Source: Micavibrio sp. UBA6145 (GTDB taxonomy: Bacteria > Pseudomonadota > Alphaproteobacteria > Micavibrionales > UBA1664). Taken from it: a DNA stretch of 64,000 bases. The stretch covers positions 310,001 through 374,000 of the forward strand of contig DIUZ01000026.1 in NCBI GenBank assembly GCA_002423205.1. The letters are read 5' to 3'. Shown here piece by piece: positions 45,316-54,710 of this stretch (position 1 is its first letter; every line of letters starts with the position of its first letter). Made by a program: the position numbers and the translations under genes. Under the pieces are notes generated by a model, which ran no database searches, had not been told where the DNA came from, and was given only the letters and a program-made list of their open reading frames with translations.

Positions 45316-47142
45316 ATGTTTGACGTAGCCCAAGTAGAAGCCGGACCCCGGGTCCGTATCGACCGCAGCCGCGACGCCAACCTGACCGATTTCGGTAAGG
45401 CCACGCTCGACGACCGCTATTTGCTGCCGGAAGAATCGTACCAGGACCTGTTCGCGCGCGTCGCCATGGCCTACTCGGACGATTCCGAGCATGCCCAGCG
45501 CATCTACGACTATGTCTCCAAACTCTGGTTCATGCCCGCGACCCCCATTCTCTCGAACGGTGGCACCAACCGCGGCCTGCCCATTTCCTGCTTCCTGAAC
45601 GAGTGCCAAGACAAACTCGAAGGCATTGTCGACCTCTGGACAGAAAACGTCTGGCTCGCGGCCAAGGGCGGCGGCATCGGTTCCTACTGGGGCAATCTGC
45701 GCTCCATCGGTGAAAAAGTCGGCCGCAACGGCAAGACCTCCGGCATCATTCCGTTCATCCGCGTGATGGACTCCCTGACCCTCGCCATTTCACAAGGCTC
45801 CCTGCGCCGCGGTTCGGCTGCATGCTACCTGCCTGTCTGGCACCCCGAGATCGAGGAATTCATCGAAATGCGCCGCCCCACCGGTGGCGATCCGAACCGT
45901 AAAGCCCTGAACCTGCACCACGGCGTTGTCATTCCTGACGCGTTCATGGTTGCCGTTGAAAACGACGAAGAATGGGCGCTGCGCTCACCGCACAACAATG
46001 TCGTGATCGATAAGGTCAAAGCGCGCGATCTCTGGATCCGTATCCTCACTGCCCGTATCGAAACCGGCGAGCCGTACATCCTGTACATCGACCACGTGAA
46101 CAAGGCCATTCCGGAACACCACAAAATGGCCGGCCTGAACGTCAAGATGTCCAACCTGTGCTCGGAAATCACGCTGCCGACCGGCATTGATCCGGACGGC
46201 AAGGAACGCACGGCTGTGTGCTGTCTTTCATCGCTCAACATGGAAACATTTGAGCAATGGCAGGATCACCCGACCTTCATTGACGACATCATGCGTTTCC
46301 TCGACAACGTCCTGACCGACTTCATTGAAAAAGCACCGGACAGCTTTGCGCACGCGAAATACGCGGCCATGCGCGAACGCTCGGTTGGTCTGGGCGTCAT
46401 GGGCTTCCACTCGTTCCTGCAATCCAAGGGCATCCCGATGGAATCGGTGATGGCCAAGGTCTGGAACCGCCGCATGTTCAGCCACATCAAACGTCAGGTT
46501 GACGATGCATCCAAGAAACTGGCCCACGACCGTGGCCCATGCCCGGATGCTGCCGATTACGGCGTGATGGAGCGTTTTTCGAACAAGATGGCCATCGCAC
46601 CGACGGCGTCGATCTCGATCATCACCGGCGGCGCGTCCCCGGGCATCGAGCCGAACGCGGCCAACGCCTACAACCACAAAACCCTGTCCGGTTCGTTTGC
46701 GGTCAAAAACCCGCATCTGAAAAAACTTCTGGCTGACAAAGGCCAGGATACGGAAGACGTCTGGTCGTCGATCTTCACCAACGAAGGTTCGGTGATGCAC
46801 CTCGACTTCCTGACCGACATGGAAAAAGACGTCTTCAAGACCGCATTTGAAATCGACCAGCGCTGGTTGATCGAACACGCCGCCGACCGCACGCCGTTTG
46901 TGTGCCAGGCGCAATCGCTCAACGTCTTCCTGCCGGCGGACGTGCATAAGAAGGTCCTGCACCAGGTGCACTTCGACGCATGGAAAAAAGGCGTGAAGTC
47001 GCTCTACTACTGCCGCTCACGCTCGGTACAACGTGCGGAATCCGCCGCATCGTGGGATCGCGCCAAGAAGAAAACCGCTGCCGATGACCTCGCCAGCAAA
47101 AACGAAGGCGGCAAGTACGAAGAGTGCCTGGCCTGCCAGTAA
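45316..47142 (+). CDS. nrdA: Class I ribonucleotide reductase, large subunit
   Basis: The protein has 608 residues, shorter than E. coli NrdA because the N-terminal ATP-cone is absent. Redox cysteines lie in ISCFLNEC and CCLSSLN, the active-site pair is in NLCSEI, and the C-terminus ends in CLACQ, the CxxC that accepts electrons. It reduces ribonucleotides to deoxyribonucleotides together with NrdB. Without an ATP-cone, dATP inhibition of overall activity is not expected at this subunit. Confidence 0.93.
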   Translation: MFDVAQVEAGPRVRIDRSRDANLTDFGKATLDDRYLLPEESYQDLFARVAMAYSDDSEHAQRIYDYVSKLWFMPATPILSNGGTNRGLPISCFLNECQDKLEGIVDLWTENVWLAAKGGGIGSYWGNLRSIGEKVGRNGKTSGIIPFIRVMDSLTLAISQGSLRRGSAACYLPVWHPEIEEFIEMRRPTGGDPNRKALNLHHGVVIPDAFMVAVENDEEWALRSPHNNVVIDKVKARDLWIRILTARIETGEPYILYIDHVNKAIPEHHKMAGLNVKMSNLCSEITLPTGIDPDGKERTAVCCLSSLNMETFEQWQDHPTFIDDIMRFLDNVLTDFIEKAPDSFAHAKYAAMRERSVGLGVMGFHSFLQSKGIPMESVMAKVWNRRMFSHIKRQVDDASKKLAHDRGPCPDAADYGVMERFSNKMAIAPTASISIITGGASPGIEPNAANAYNHKTLSGSFAVKNPHLKKLLADKGQDTEDVWSSIFTNEGSVMHLDFLTDMEKDVFKTAFEIDQRWLIEHAADRTPFVCQAQSLNVFLPADVHKKVLHQVHFDAWKKGVKSLYYCRSRSVQRAESAASWDRAKKKTAADDLASKNEGGKYEECLACQ

Positions 47143-47150
47143 GATATAAA

Positions 47151-47168
47151 CCCCGGCGAAAGCCGGGG
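47151..47168 (+). terminator. Hairpin after nrdA
   Basis: CCCCGGC-GAAA-GCCGGGG is a stable stem with a GNRA loop 8 bases past the nrdA stop. Only a short T-run follows, so it may stabilise the mRNA end or attenuate the operon rather than stop it. Confidence 0.5.
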
Positions 47169-47221
47169 TGACTTTCAAAAATAAAAACCAAGAAGCCGAG
47201 AAAATCGGACGGAGATTGATA

Positions 47222-47437
47222 ATGAAGAACTTATATGACGGAAGAGATTTGAGTATTGAAGAGCTAAAATCTCTTCATCAAGCGGATCAGCCCATAATGA
47301 AAGGGCACATTCCGCCAGAACACAGACTGAAACTATTGAAACGGAATTTGCTAATAGAAGTGCTGGATGGTCCTAAAACCACAGACCACGGCAAGTACGT
47401 TCTGCATGTGCAAGGACAAAAAATAGGGAGAAACTAG
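47222..47437 (+). CDS. Small unknown protein in nrd operon
   Basis: The protein has 71 residues from the ATG at 47222, with GGAG 8 bases before it. It is charged and soluble, containing LHQADQPIMKGHIPPEHRLKL in its centre and a basic end. AT-richer than nrdA and nrdB. Its stop directly abuts the next start, so it is part of the nrd operon. No family recognised. Confidence 0.55.
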   Translation: MKNLYDGRDLSIEELKSLHQADQPIMKGHIPPEHRLKLLKRNLLIEVLDGPKTTDHGKYVLHVQGQKIGRN

Positions 47438-47854
47438 ATGGTTAAAAATACGTTAGACGGCGTGAAGCAATTTCACGATACCTATGGCTTGCCTGTAAAA
47501 GACGCCCCCGATCTGTCGGACGCGCGCGTCAATGCCCTGCGCATCAGCCTGCTGCAGGAAGAGCTCGACGAGCTCAAAGAAGCCCTGGCCGAAGGCAACG
47601 AGAAAGAAGTGCTCGACGCCCTGACCGATCTTCAATACGTGCTCGACGGCGCGTATCTTTCGCTCGGCTATCACCTGCTGAAAGACATCGCATTCGCCGA
47701 AGTCCAGCGTTCGAACATGTCCAAGCTGGGCCGCGACGGAAAACCCGTCATCCGCCCCGAAGACGGCAAAATCCTCAAAGGTCCGGACTATTCCCCGCCG
47801 GATCTGGCGATGGTGCTCGCCACATGGCGCGAGGGGCAGAAAAAGGCCGCGTAA
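47438..47854 (+). CDS. MazG-like NTP pyrophosphohydrolase
   Basis: The protein has 138 residues of the all-alpha MazG/HisE-like superfamily. The metal site is visible as EELDELKEAL (residues 41-50) and EVLDALTDLQYVLDG (57-71), the EExxE...ExxxD pattern of these enzymes. Such enzymes hydrolyse (d)NTPs to monophosphates, often cleaning up damaged nucleotides. Lying between nrdA and nrdB, it probably tunes or sanitises the dNTP pool. Confidence 0.82.
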   Translation: MVKNTLDGVKQFHDTYGLPVKDAPDLSDARVNALRISLLQEELDELKEALAEGNEKEVLDALTDLQYVLDGAYLSLGYHLLKDIAFAEVQRSNMSKLGRDGKPVIRPEDGKILKGPDYSPPDLAMVLATWREGQKKAA

Positions 47855-47934
47855 TTAACGAAATAAAGGTTGTGGCGATACGGAATCGTCTTATGAATCG
47901 AAATATCAAAAAGAAAAATTGAAGAGAGAGAACT

Positions 47935-48966
47935 ATGAGCAAGCTGCTGCAGGAACGTCACGTCTATAAGCCCTTTTTGTACCCCTGGTGCTACGAGGCT
48001 TGGCTGACCCAGCAACGCGTTCACTGGCTGCCGGAAGAAGTGCCGCTGGCTGAAGACGTCCGCGACTGGCGCAAAAAACTCACCGAGTCCGAGAAAAACC
48101 TACTCACCCAGATTTTCCGCTTTTTCACCCAGGCCGACGTCGAAGTGAACAACTGCTACATGAAACACTACAGCCAGGTTTTCGGACCGGTTGAAGTGCA
48201 GATGATGCTGGCGGCGTTCTCCAACATCGAAACCGTGCACATCGCGGCCTACAGCCACCTGCTCGACACCATCGGCATGCCGGAAATCGAATATTCGGCC
48301 TTCATGGACTACAAGGAAATGAAGGACAAATACGATTACATGCAGACCGCAAACATGTCGTCGCGCCGCGATATCGCGAAAACGATGGCCATGTTCGGCG
48401 CGTTCACCGAAGGCCTGCAGCTCTTCGCATCCTTCGCGATCCTCATGAACTTCCAGCGCTTCAATAAAATGAAGGGCATGTGCCAGATCGTGACCTGGTC
48501 GGTGCGTGATGAAACCCTGCACTGCCTGTCGATGATCAAACTCTTCAACACCTTCATCGACGAGAACCAGGACATCTGGGACGACCAGCTGAAAGAAGAA
48601 ATTACCGACAGCTGCAAGACCATCATCAAATACGAAGATGCCTTCATCGACCTCGCCTTCGCGCAGGGCGGTATCGAGGGTCTGACGGCCGAGGAAGTCA
48701 AACAATACATCCGCTACATCGGCGACCGCCGCCTGCAGCAGTTGAACCTCGAGCCTGTTTTCGGCGCGGATAAAAACCCGCTCCCGTGGATGGACATCAT
48801 GATGAATGGTGCTGAGCACGTGAACTTCTTCGAAAACCGCGCCACGGAATATTCCAAGGCATCGACCGGCGGTACATGGGAAGACGTCTTCTCGGAAGAC
48901 CTGTTCTCCGGCAAATACGGCAAGAAAGACGACCCGAATCTGGGTTCAAAAACAGAAGCCGCCTGA
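47935..48966 (+). CDS. nrdB: Class I ribonucleotide reductase, small subunit
   Basis: The protein has 343 residues of the ferritin-like R2 fold. The first metal helix includes QADVEVNN near residue 65. ETVHIAAYSHLL near 100 holds two ligands and the Tyr in the radical position. The third helix carries RDETLHCLSM near 190. It supplies the radical for NrdA. Strong AGAGAG site before the ATG. It is followed by a good terminator. Confidence 0.93.
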   Translation: MSKLLQERHVYKPFLYPWCYEAWLTQQRVHWLPEEVPLAEDVRDWRKKLTESEKNLLTQIFRFFTQADVEVNNCYMKHYSQVFGPVEVQMMLAAFSNIETVHIAAYSHLLDTIGMPEIEYSAFMDYKEMKDKYDYMQTANMSSRRDIAKTMAMFGAFTEGLQLFASFAILMNFQRFNKMKGMCQIVTWSVRDETLHCLSMIKLFNTFIDENQDIWDDQLKEEITDSCKTIIKYEDAFIDLAFAQGGIEGLTAEEVKQYIRYIGDRRLQQLNLEPVFGADKNPLPWMDIMMNGAEHVNFFENRATEYSKASTGGTWEDVFSEDLFSGKYGKKDDPNLGSKTEAA

Positions 48967-48970
48967 TATT

Positions 48971-48999
48971 AAAAAAGCCCGGGAAACCGGGCTTTTTCT
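48971..48999. terminator. Bidirectional terminator after nrdB
   Basis: AAAAAAGCCCGG-GAAA-CCGGGCTTTTT lies between convergent nrdB and the M3 peptidase gene, with T-runs on both strands. Confidence 0.9.
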
Positions 49000-51057
49000 T
49001 TATGCATGTAATGTCGGCGGTTTAGGCGCTGCGGGTTCGTCCTTCAGACCGATCTCGCGCATCATGGCCGACGCATTCGCCCCTTCCGGCGCAAAGCCTG
49101 CATAAATCGCCGCGCTCGGAAGCGCCCCGCCCCGCATGTAAAACGCCTTGAGCGCACCCGACAATGCCGGATCGTAAATATCACCGCTCTGCATAAATTT
49201 GGCAAAGCCGTGCGCGGCATAAATATCTGCCCAGAAATACCCGTAATACCCCGCCGCATACTGGCTCTGCGCGTCCTCAAACAGATGGCCAAATCGCGTG
49301 AGCGGATACGGGCGGGCATGCATGATACCCGGGTGATCAAGCAGCGCGCGCGCCTGCGTATCTTCGACGCCCTTGTAATCAGCCGCCGGCGTTTTGTGGA
49401 ATGTCAGGTCAAACAGTGCGTTTTGGAGAAGACGCACCTTTGCGAAAGATTCATAGAACGACATGGACCGCTCAAAAGCATCCAGCAATGACTGCGGCAC
49501 TTTCTCGCCCGTCTGGTGATGGCGCGCATAAGTCGACAGCGTGTGACGACCCCATTTTTCCTGCATGGTGGAATGGATTTCCTTGAACTCCGGTGTGGAC
49601 GCGCCGTCCGCGACCCCCTGGAGCATCATGTGATGGTTCCCGCCCAGAAGACCATGCATGCCATGCCCGCCTTCATGGAAAAGCGTGACGACATCCTCGA
49701 CGCAGAACAAAGCCTGTTTACCTGCCTCGGGTTTCAGTTGGTTGATGTTGATCGACACAACAGGCAGATGCGTATCCGTGGCGTTCTGGATCATTTCCAT
49801 CCACGCGCCGCCGCGCTTTTCATCGCGTGCGTAGAGATCGATATATATGATGCCGACGGGTTCACCGCTTTGTGTGTCGGTGATATCATAAACCAGAACA
49901 TCGTCATGGAAGCGCGGGTATTGGTCGTTTTCATGAAATGTCAGGCCGAATAGGCGCTGCGTATGATCCAGATACCCTTTCAGCACGGCGTCAAGCGGCA
50001 GGTATTCCGACAACACGCGCTCATCAAACGCGTAGAACGAATTCTTGTAACGCTGAGCCCAATACGTGGAATCATGCGGCTCCAGTACATCCGGGCCGCC
50101 GTTCTGACGGGCATAGTCCTGAATGCGGGCCAGTTCCTCGCTGAATAATTTCAGCGCACGGGGTGCCATGTCTGCGATGGCCTCTTCCGCACGCTCCACA
50201 TTACCGGGCATGGTGCCGTCCAGCGCAAATGCCGCAAAATGGGGAAAGCCAAGAAGCCTGGCGCGCTCATCGCGCAATTGCGCAAACGTCTGCAAAAGAG
50301 GACGGTTGTCATACGGTGCCACGGTACCCATGGCATCAACGGCCTGAAGAAGACTTTTGCGAAAATCGCGGTTCTCGGCAATCCCCAGAAGATTATCAAT
50401 CAGCAGTCGTTCAATAACGACAACATAACCGTCTTTGCCCTGTGCCCTGGCATTGTCGCGCAGGCTGGCGATCGTGCCTGCATCCAGGCCCGCAAGCACG
50501 GCTTCGTCAGTTACATGTACGCTGTGATGTAATTTCGCCGCACGTAAATTTTCACCAAACGCGGTGGCTGTGTTGATCAGCCCCTGGTCGATAGCGCGCA
50601 GACGCTCTTTCCCCGCTTCATCCAGATAGGCACCCTCGCGCAAAAACTTGCGGTTCAGAACATCCAGAAGATAGGCGTCCTCACCGTCTTTGCCATGCGC
50701 GCCGTCGGCATAAAGTGTTTTAAAGCGGGCGGCCAATACCGGGTTTTGAAAAACCTGCTTTGAAAATGCATCGCGTTTGCTTTGAAGCGGTGCCTCTATC
50801 GCGGCAATGTCTGTTGATTTTTTATTGAGATTATAAATGCTGAACACATTCGCGATATGCGTCAGATCATGAAAGGCGGCGTCCAGCGCCAGGGCCAGTG
50901 TCTCAAAACCATCGGCCCCATCATCCTGGACCAGGGCATCAATGCGCGTCTGTGCCTGATCGATGATGATATCCAGCGCAGGCAGGAAATGCCCCGGCTC
51001 TATCTTGTCAAACGCTGGCACCGGCCCGCTGCGGTCGAGGATGGGATTGATCTGCAT
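49000..51057 (-). CDS. dcp: M3-family metallopeptidase (Dcp-like)
   Basis: The protein has 685 residues, the length of Dcp and oligopeptidase A. The zinc site FHEGGHGMHG (HExxH) is near residue 470, with the third ligand in the STPEFKEIHS segment about 25 residues on. The VYDITDTQSGEPVGIIYIDLYAR segment before it is typical of M3 peptidases. The TP-x-F-x-E-x2-S pattern favours Dcp, which removes C-terminal dipeptides. No signal peptide, so it is cytoplasmic. Divergent from the phosphatase gene. Confidence 0.9.
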   Translation of the reverse strand: MQINPILDRSGPVPAFDKIEPGHFLPALDIIIDQAQTRIDALVQDDGADGFETLALALDAAFHDLTHIANVFSIYNLNKKSTDIAAIEAPLQSKRDAFSKQVFQNPVLAARFKTLYADGAHGKDGEDAYLLDVLNRKFLREGAYLDEAGKERLRAIDQGLINTATAFGENLRAAKLHHSVHVTDEAVLAGLDAGTIASLRDNARAQGKDGYVVVIERLLIDNLLGIAENRDFRKSLLQAVDAMGTVAPYDNRPLLQTFAQLRDERARLLGFPHFAAFALDGTMPGNVERAEEAIADMAPRALKLFSEELARIQDYARQNGGPDVLEPHDSTYWAQRYKNSFYAFDERVLSEYLPLDAVLKGYLDHTQRLFGLTFHENDQYPRFHDDVLVYDITDTQSGEPVGIIYIDLYARDEKRGGAWMEMIQNATDTHLPVVSININQLKPEAGKQALFCVEDVVTLFHEGGHGMHGLLGGNHHMMLQGVADGASTPEFKEIHSTMQEKWGRHTLSTYARHHQTGEKVPQSLLDAFERSMSFYESFAKVRLLQNALFDLTFHKTPAADYKGVEDTQARALLDHPGIMHARPYPLTRFGHLFEDAQSQYAAGYYGYFWADIYAAHGFAKFMQSGDIYDPALSGALKAFYMRGGALPSAAIYAGFAPEGANASAMMREIGLKDEPAAPKPPTLHA

Positions 51058-51132
51058 GGTAAAAAATTACGGGTTAAGACCGGGGTCTGTCAAATTTGGC
51101 CCTTTTCGTGGCCTTGATGTAAGCTTCCCGCC

Positions 51133-51702
51133 ATGAAAAGCATTTTTGTAACCGAGGCGCGCCTTCTGGTAGCCGATGTTGAGCGGCTGAAACCATCCTG
51201 CGTGCTGTCCATCGAACACCCGGGTGCCAGCGGCGACGCGGTTGCCCCGCGTTTATATGAGGCGGGCATCGATATACCACAGATGATTCAGGTGTACTGG
51301 GACACCGAAGACGATTATCCCGGTGGGCCCGATATCACCAATATCCGCGAGGGTCTGGAATTTTTACAAAGCCACGGCGGTACGCCGATGGTCCATTGCC
51401 GTCAGGGAAAATCCCGCAGTGTGGCCATGGCGCTCACCTATCTGGTCGTGGCCAACCCGGATGCGGATGTAGAAACCTGCATCGCGCATCTGAAAACCCT
51501 GCGCCCTGATCCGATGATGATTGCACCGAACATCCGAGCCATCGCGCTTGCCGACATTATCTTGCAAAAACAGGACGCGCTGGTTTCTGCCGTTCTGCTT
51601 GATCCGCAGATCCACGCCGCCCGCGAACGCGCCAATGCCGCCCGCGCACGCTTTGCGGAGAAAAACCCCGCTTTGTTCAAGCCTGGAAAATTATCCTTAT
51701 GA
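51133..51702 (+). CDS. Dual-specificity/tyrosine phosphatase-like protein
   Basis: The protein has 189 residues. The Cys-based phosphatase loop HCRQGKSRS (Cys 89, Arg 95) is complete, and the general acid could be Asp57 or Asp60 in DTEDDYPG. The N-terminal half forms the usual small alpha/beta fold. Targets may be phosphotyrosine proteins, phosphoinositides or nucleotide polyphosphates; the sequence does not decide. The 3' end overlaps the CNNM/CorC gene by 6 bases. Confidence 0.85.
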   Translation: MKSIFVTEARLLVADVERLKPSCVLSIEHPGASGDAVAPRLYEAGIDIPQMIQVYWDTEDDYPGGPDITNIREGLEFLQSHGGTPMVHCRQGKSRSVAMALTYLVVANPDADVETCIAHLKTLRPDPMMIAPNIRAIALADIILQKQDALVSAVLLDPQIHAARERANAARARFAEKNPALFKPGKLSL

Positions 51703-52977
51703 CGGCTGGCGCGTCGCCAGAATTTTATCAATCCGCCGCCCGTCCAGGTCAATGACCTCAAACCGCCAGCCCAGACGCTCAATCACATCGCCCGTCTTGG
51801 GCAGTCGGCCGAATGCCGCCAGCACAAAACCGGCCAGCGTCTCGTAATCGCGGTTTTCAGGCAGCGCGATGCCAAGCTTGTCGACCGCCTCGTCAATCGG
51901 CAGATACCCAGCCAGCAACCAGGAACCATCCGCACGTTTGACGGCCGGCGCGTCATCATGTGCCGTGTCGGTAATGCCGGAAATCGCCTGCATCACATCG
52001 GCGGGCGTGACGATGCCTTCGAAATGCCCGTATTCGTCGTAGACGAACAGCATCGGTATCTCCGCCTTGCGCAGCAACGAAACCGCGTCCATCGCACCGG
52101 CATTGTCATGAATGATCGTGGCTTCGCGCATATGCGTGCGGATATCAAGCGGCTGGCCGGAAAGCGTGGCCGACAACAGATCGCGGACCTGCACGATGCC
52201 GGTCATGTTATCAATCGTCCCGTCGCTGACGGGCAGGCGGCTATGCGATGCGTGGCGCAACAGATTGTGGAGTGTTTCAGTGTCCTGGCTCAGATCAAGC
52301 CAGCGGATTTCCGTACGCGGTGTCATGATGCCGCGCACGCTGCGATCGGCAAGGCGCATGACGCCGGACAGCATGCTGCGCTCCCCCTTGCCCATGACGC
52401 CGGCGGTCTCAGCCTCGGCGATCAGAGTTTTGATTTCTTCGTCGGTGATTTTTTCATCAATCTCGCCGCTCTGGCCAAGGATGAAAAGAATGCCGCGCCC
52501 CGACACATCCAGGAACCACACCAGCGGCCGCGCAATTTTGGCCAGCAGCACCATGGCGGGCGCCACGCGCGCGGCCATGGTTTCAGGATCGCGCAGGGCC
52601 ACCTGTTTCGGCACCAGTTCGCCGATGATCAGCGATGCGTACGTGATGCCCGCAACGACAATGGTAACGCCCAGTGCTTCCGCCGCATCGACGCCCATAC
52701 CCTTGCTGATCATCCATTCGGTGAGGCGCAGGCCCAGCGTCGCGCCAGAGAATGCACCCGACAAAACACCGACCATCGTAATGCCGATTTGTACCGTCGA
52801 CAGGAAGCGGCCCGGATCTTCCGCCAGCGCAATGGCGCGTCGTGCGCCGGTGACACCACGATCAGCCATGGTTTTGAGGCGCGCCGGGCGTGCGGACACC
52901 ACGGCCAGTTCCGACATGGCCAGAAGGCCGTTAATGACAATCAGAAAAGCAACGATACCGAGTTCAAAATAAAGCAT
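51697..52977 (-). CDS. CNNM/CorC-type transporter (DUF21-CBS-CorC_HlyC)
   Basis: The protein has 426 residues. The DUF21 membrane domain (four helices, residues 1-195) contains the conserved IGELVPKQ motif near 117. Two CBS domains follow (about 210-330, starting at MTPRTEIRWLD), and a CorC_HlyC domain ends the protein (about 345-420). The family exports or controls magnesium and divalent cations, not haemolysin as the old name suggests. Confidence 0.93.
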   Translation of the reverse strand: MLYFELGIVAFLIVINGLLAMSELAVVSARPARLKTMADRGVTGARRAIALAEDPGRFLSTVQIGITMVGVLSGAFSGATLGLRLTEWMISKGMGVDAAEALGVTIVVAGITYASLIIGELVPKQVALRDPETMAARVAPAMVLLAKIARPLVWFLDVSGRGILFILGQSGEIDEKITDEEIKTLIAEAETAGVMGKGERSMLSGVMRLADRSVRGIMTPRTEIRWLDLSQDTETLHNLLRHASHSRLPVSDGTIDNMTGIVQVRDLLSATLSGQPLDIRTHMREATIIHDNAGAMDAVSLLRKAEIPMLFVYDEYGHFEGIVTPADVMQAISGITDTAHDDAPAVKRADGSWLLAGYLPIDEAVDKLGIALPENRDYETLAGFVLAAFGRLPKTGDVIERLGWRFEVIDLDGRRIDKILATRQPS

Positions 52978-53084
52978 TCCAATGACATAGCACCCGTAAG
53001 GTCCATCGTCGATTGCCTGAGACGGATTGTTTTTAGGGTCTTTTCCCCTAGATTAGGGATCTGATTGAACCAAAAGGAGTATCC

Positions 53085-53393
53085 ATGCCCATTCTCGTCT
53101 GCCCGTCATGCCAGTCCGGTATGAACGAAATCACCCGCAATGGCGTCAGCGTCGATATCTGCCCGAAATGCAAAGGTGTCTGGCTGGATGACGGTGAACT
53201 GCAAAAGCTTCTCGCCCCGGTGCGCGAACTGAAAAACGACATGGACGATGAACGCCGCTATTACGAGCAGCCGCGCCAGCAACAGCCGCAGCAGCAGGCC
53301 CATTACCGTGATGACGATGACTCCTACAAATACGGTCACGGCAAATACCGTAAGAAAAAATCCATGCTCGATATGTTCGACATTTTCGACTGA
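53085..53393 (+). CDS. TFIIB-type zinc-ribbon protein
   Basis: The protein has 102 residues. CPSC and CPKCKGVWLD at residues 6-35 form the zf-TFIIB ribbon, a common small bacterial module. The rest is a Gln/Tyr/Asp-rich, low-complexity stretch (residues 55-85) and a hydrophobic end. An AAAAGGAG site precedes the ATG. Function unknown; divergent from the CNNM gene. Confidence 0.9.
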   Translation: MPILVCPSCQSGMNEITRNGVSVDICPKCKGVWLDDGELQKLLAPVRELKNDMDDERRYYEQPRQQQPQQQAHYRDDDDSYKYGHGKYRKKKSMLDMFDIFD

Positions 53394-53401
53394 CGGTAAT
53401 C

Positions 53402-53974
53402 ATGGCGCGCATCCTCGACACATTCCCAGATCCCGCCTTCGACATGCCCGGTAACGGCACGATCGTGCTGGCGGGCGGGTGTTTCTGGTGCACGGAAGGG
53501 GTTTTTCGTCAGATGCCGGGCGTCACCGACGTGATATCCGGTTATGCCGGCGGCGACCCCAAACGCGCCAATTACCGTGATGTGTGCGAGGGCGATACCG
53601 GCCACGCCGAAGTCATCAAAATCGTCTACGACATGGACAAAGTATCACTGGGCCAGATCCTCAAGACCTTTTTCTGGCTCGCCCACGACCCGACCCAGTT
53701 AAACGGGCAGGGGAATGATATCGGCACCCAGTACCGCAGCGCCGTGTTCTACGCGGACGAGCTGGAGCATGCGGTGGCACAAAAATACATCAAGCAGCTG
53801 AGCGAAGCCCGCATCTTCGATCATCCCATCGTTACCACGCTGGAACCGTTGACGGAATTCTTCACCGCTGAGGGTTATCATCAGAACTATGCCGCCCTGA
53901 ACCCGGGGCAGGGATATATCCAGGGCGTCGCCCAACCGAAAATCGACCGCACGCGACAAGCATTCAACCAATAG
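53402..53974 (+). CDS. msrA: Peptide methionine sulfoxide reductase MsrA
   Basis: The protein has 190 residues. The catalytic motif GGCFWCTEG (Cys 27) and the DPTQLNGQGNDIGTQYRS segment near residue 97 are both intact. It repairs Met-S-sulfoxide in oxidised proteins; no signal peptide, so it acts in the cytoplasm. No MsrB is fused. It starts 8 bases after the zinc-ribbon gene and is probably cotranscribed. Confidence 0.95.
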   Translation: MARILDTFPDPAFDMPGNGTIVLAGGCFWCTEGVFRQMPGVTDVISGYAGGDPKRANYRDVCEGDTGHAEVIKIVYDMDKVSLGQILKTFFWLAHDPTQLNGQGNDIGTQYRSAVFYADELEHAVAQKYIKQLSEARIFDHPIVTTLEPLTEFFTAEGYHQNYAALNPGQGYIQGVAQPKIDRTRQAFNQ

Positions 53975-53980
53975 GCTCTG

Positions 53981-54556
53981 TTATTTGGCGTATATGTCTA
54001 AATAACCATCAATAGAGTTAGATGTCTTTGTAAGATAAACTGAAACTAGATCACTTCCGCTTTGGATATCATTATTGAGAAGGTAAGGTTTAAAAACCAA
54101 ATTATATTCGTCTAATGTAGCATTGCCTTTCCTTAGATAAGCACGCTCATCTCCTTTGCGGGCAGTTATAAGAAAGTCGCTGTGATAGAGCGTCTCACTA
54201 ATTTCTGATAAGCAACTATCTGAGATTCTATTATAGCAGCCAGATATTCTCCAAAGCGTCAGGGTGGCAGACATATTCCGGATGATCTGTTCAAGGCTTT
54301 CGATCTCATCATCAGAAATTTTTCCTAAAACTTTTAACTTATCTATAGCAATAGACGTTTCTTTCGTCTGCTTGCTCCAATTGGTGGGTGTTACTCCACC
54401 AGTAGAATCCCCTTTAACCTCAATAAGTTTTTCGATAACTACAGTTCTGTATGCGCTTGCAGCTTCTGTTACCTTTTTCTCGCTATTCTCATTCATAAAA
54501 TAAAAAGCAATTGCGAGGCCTGCTACAAAGAATAAGGCTGCTTTCAAAGCCGACAT
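53981..54556 (-). CDS. AT-rich orphan membrane-anchored protein
   Basis: The protein has 191 residues with an N-terminal hydrophobic helix (AALFFVAGLAIAFYF) as anchor or uncleaved signal. The rest is hydrophilic and helical, with a Cys pair around SGCYNRISDSC. It is markedly more AT-rich than msrA and dnaA on either side. No family is recognised. Its stop lies 6 bases from the msrA stop. Confidence 0.6.
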   Translation of the reverse strand: MSALKAALFFVAGLAIAFYFMNENSEKKVTEAASAYRTVVIEKLIEVKGDSTGGVTPTNWSKQTKETSIAIDKLKVLGKISDDEIESLEQIIRNMSATLTLWRISGCYNRISDSCLSEISETLYHSDFLITARKGDERAYLRKGNATLDEYNLVFKPYLLNNDIQSGSDLVSVYLTKTSNSIDGYLDIYAK

Positions 54557-54662
54557 TTTGCTCTCCTACAGTGAATCTAAAAAGATCTTATACGCCCCAA
54601 CTAAATCCTCAATGTACAAATGGTTAATAGAAAACAATCCATAAGGTTGTTATGGCGCATTT

Positions 54663-54690
54663 AAAAAAGCCCGCGAAAAGCGGGCTTTTT
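54663..54690. terminator. Bidirectional terminator after dnaA
   Basis: AAAAAAGCCCGC-gaaaa-GCGGGCTTTTT lies 20 bases beyond the dnaA stop. On the minus strand it gives a T-run after dnaA, and the plus strand is equally served. Confidence 0.88.
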
Positions 54691-54710
54691 GTATTCATAG
54701 CAAAGGATGA

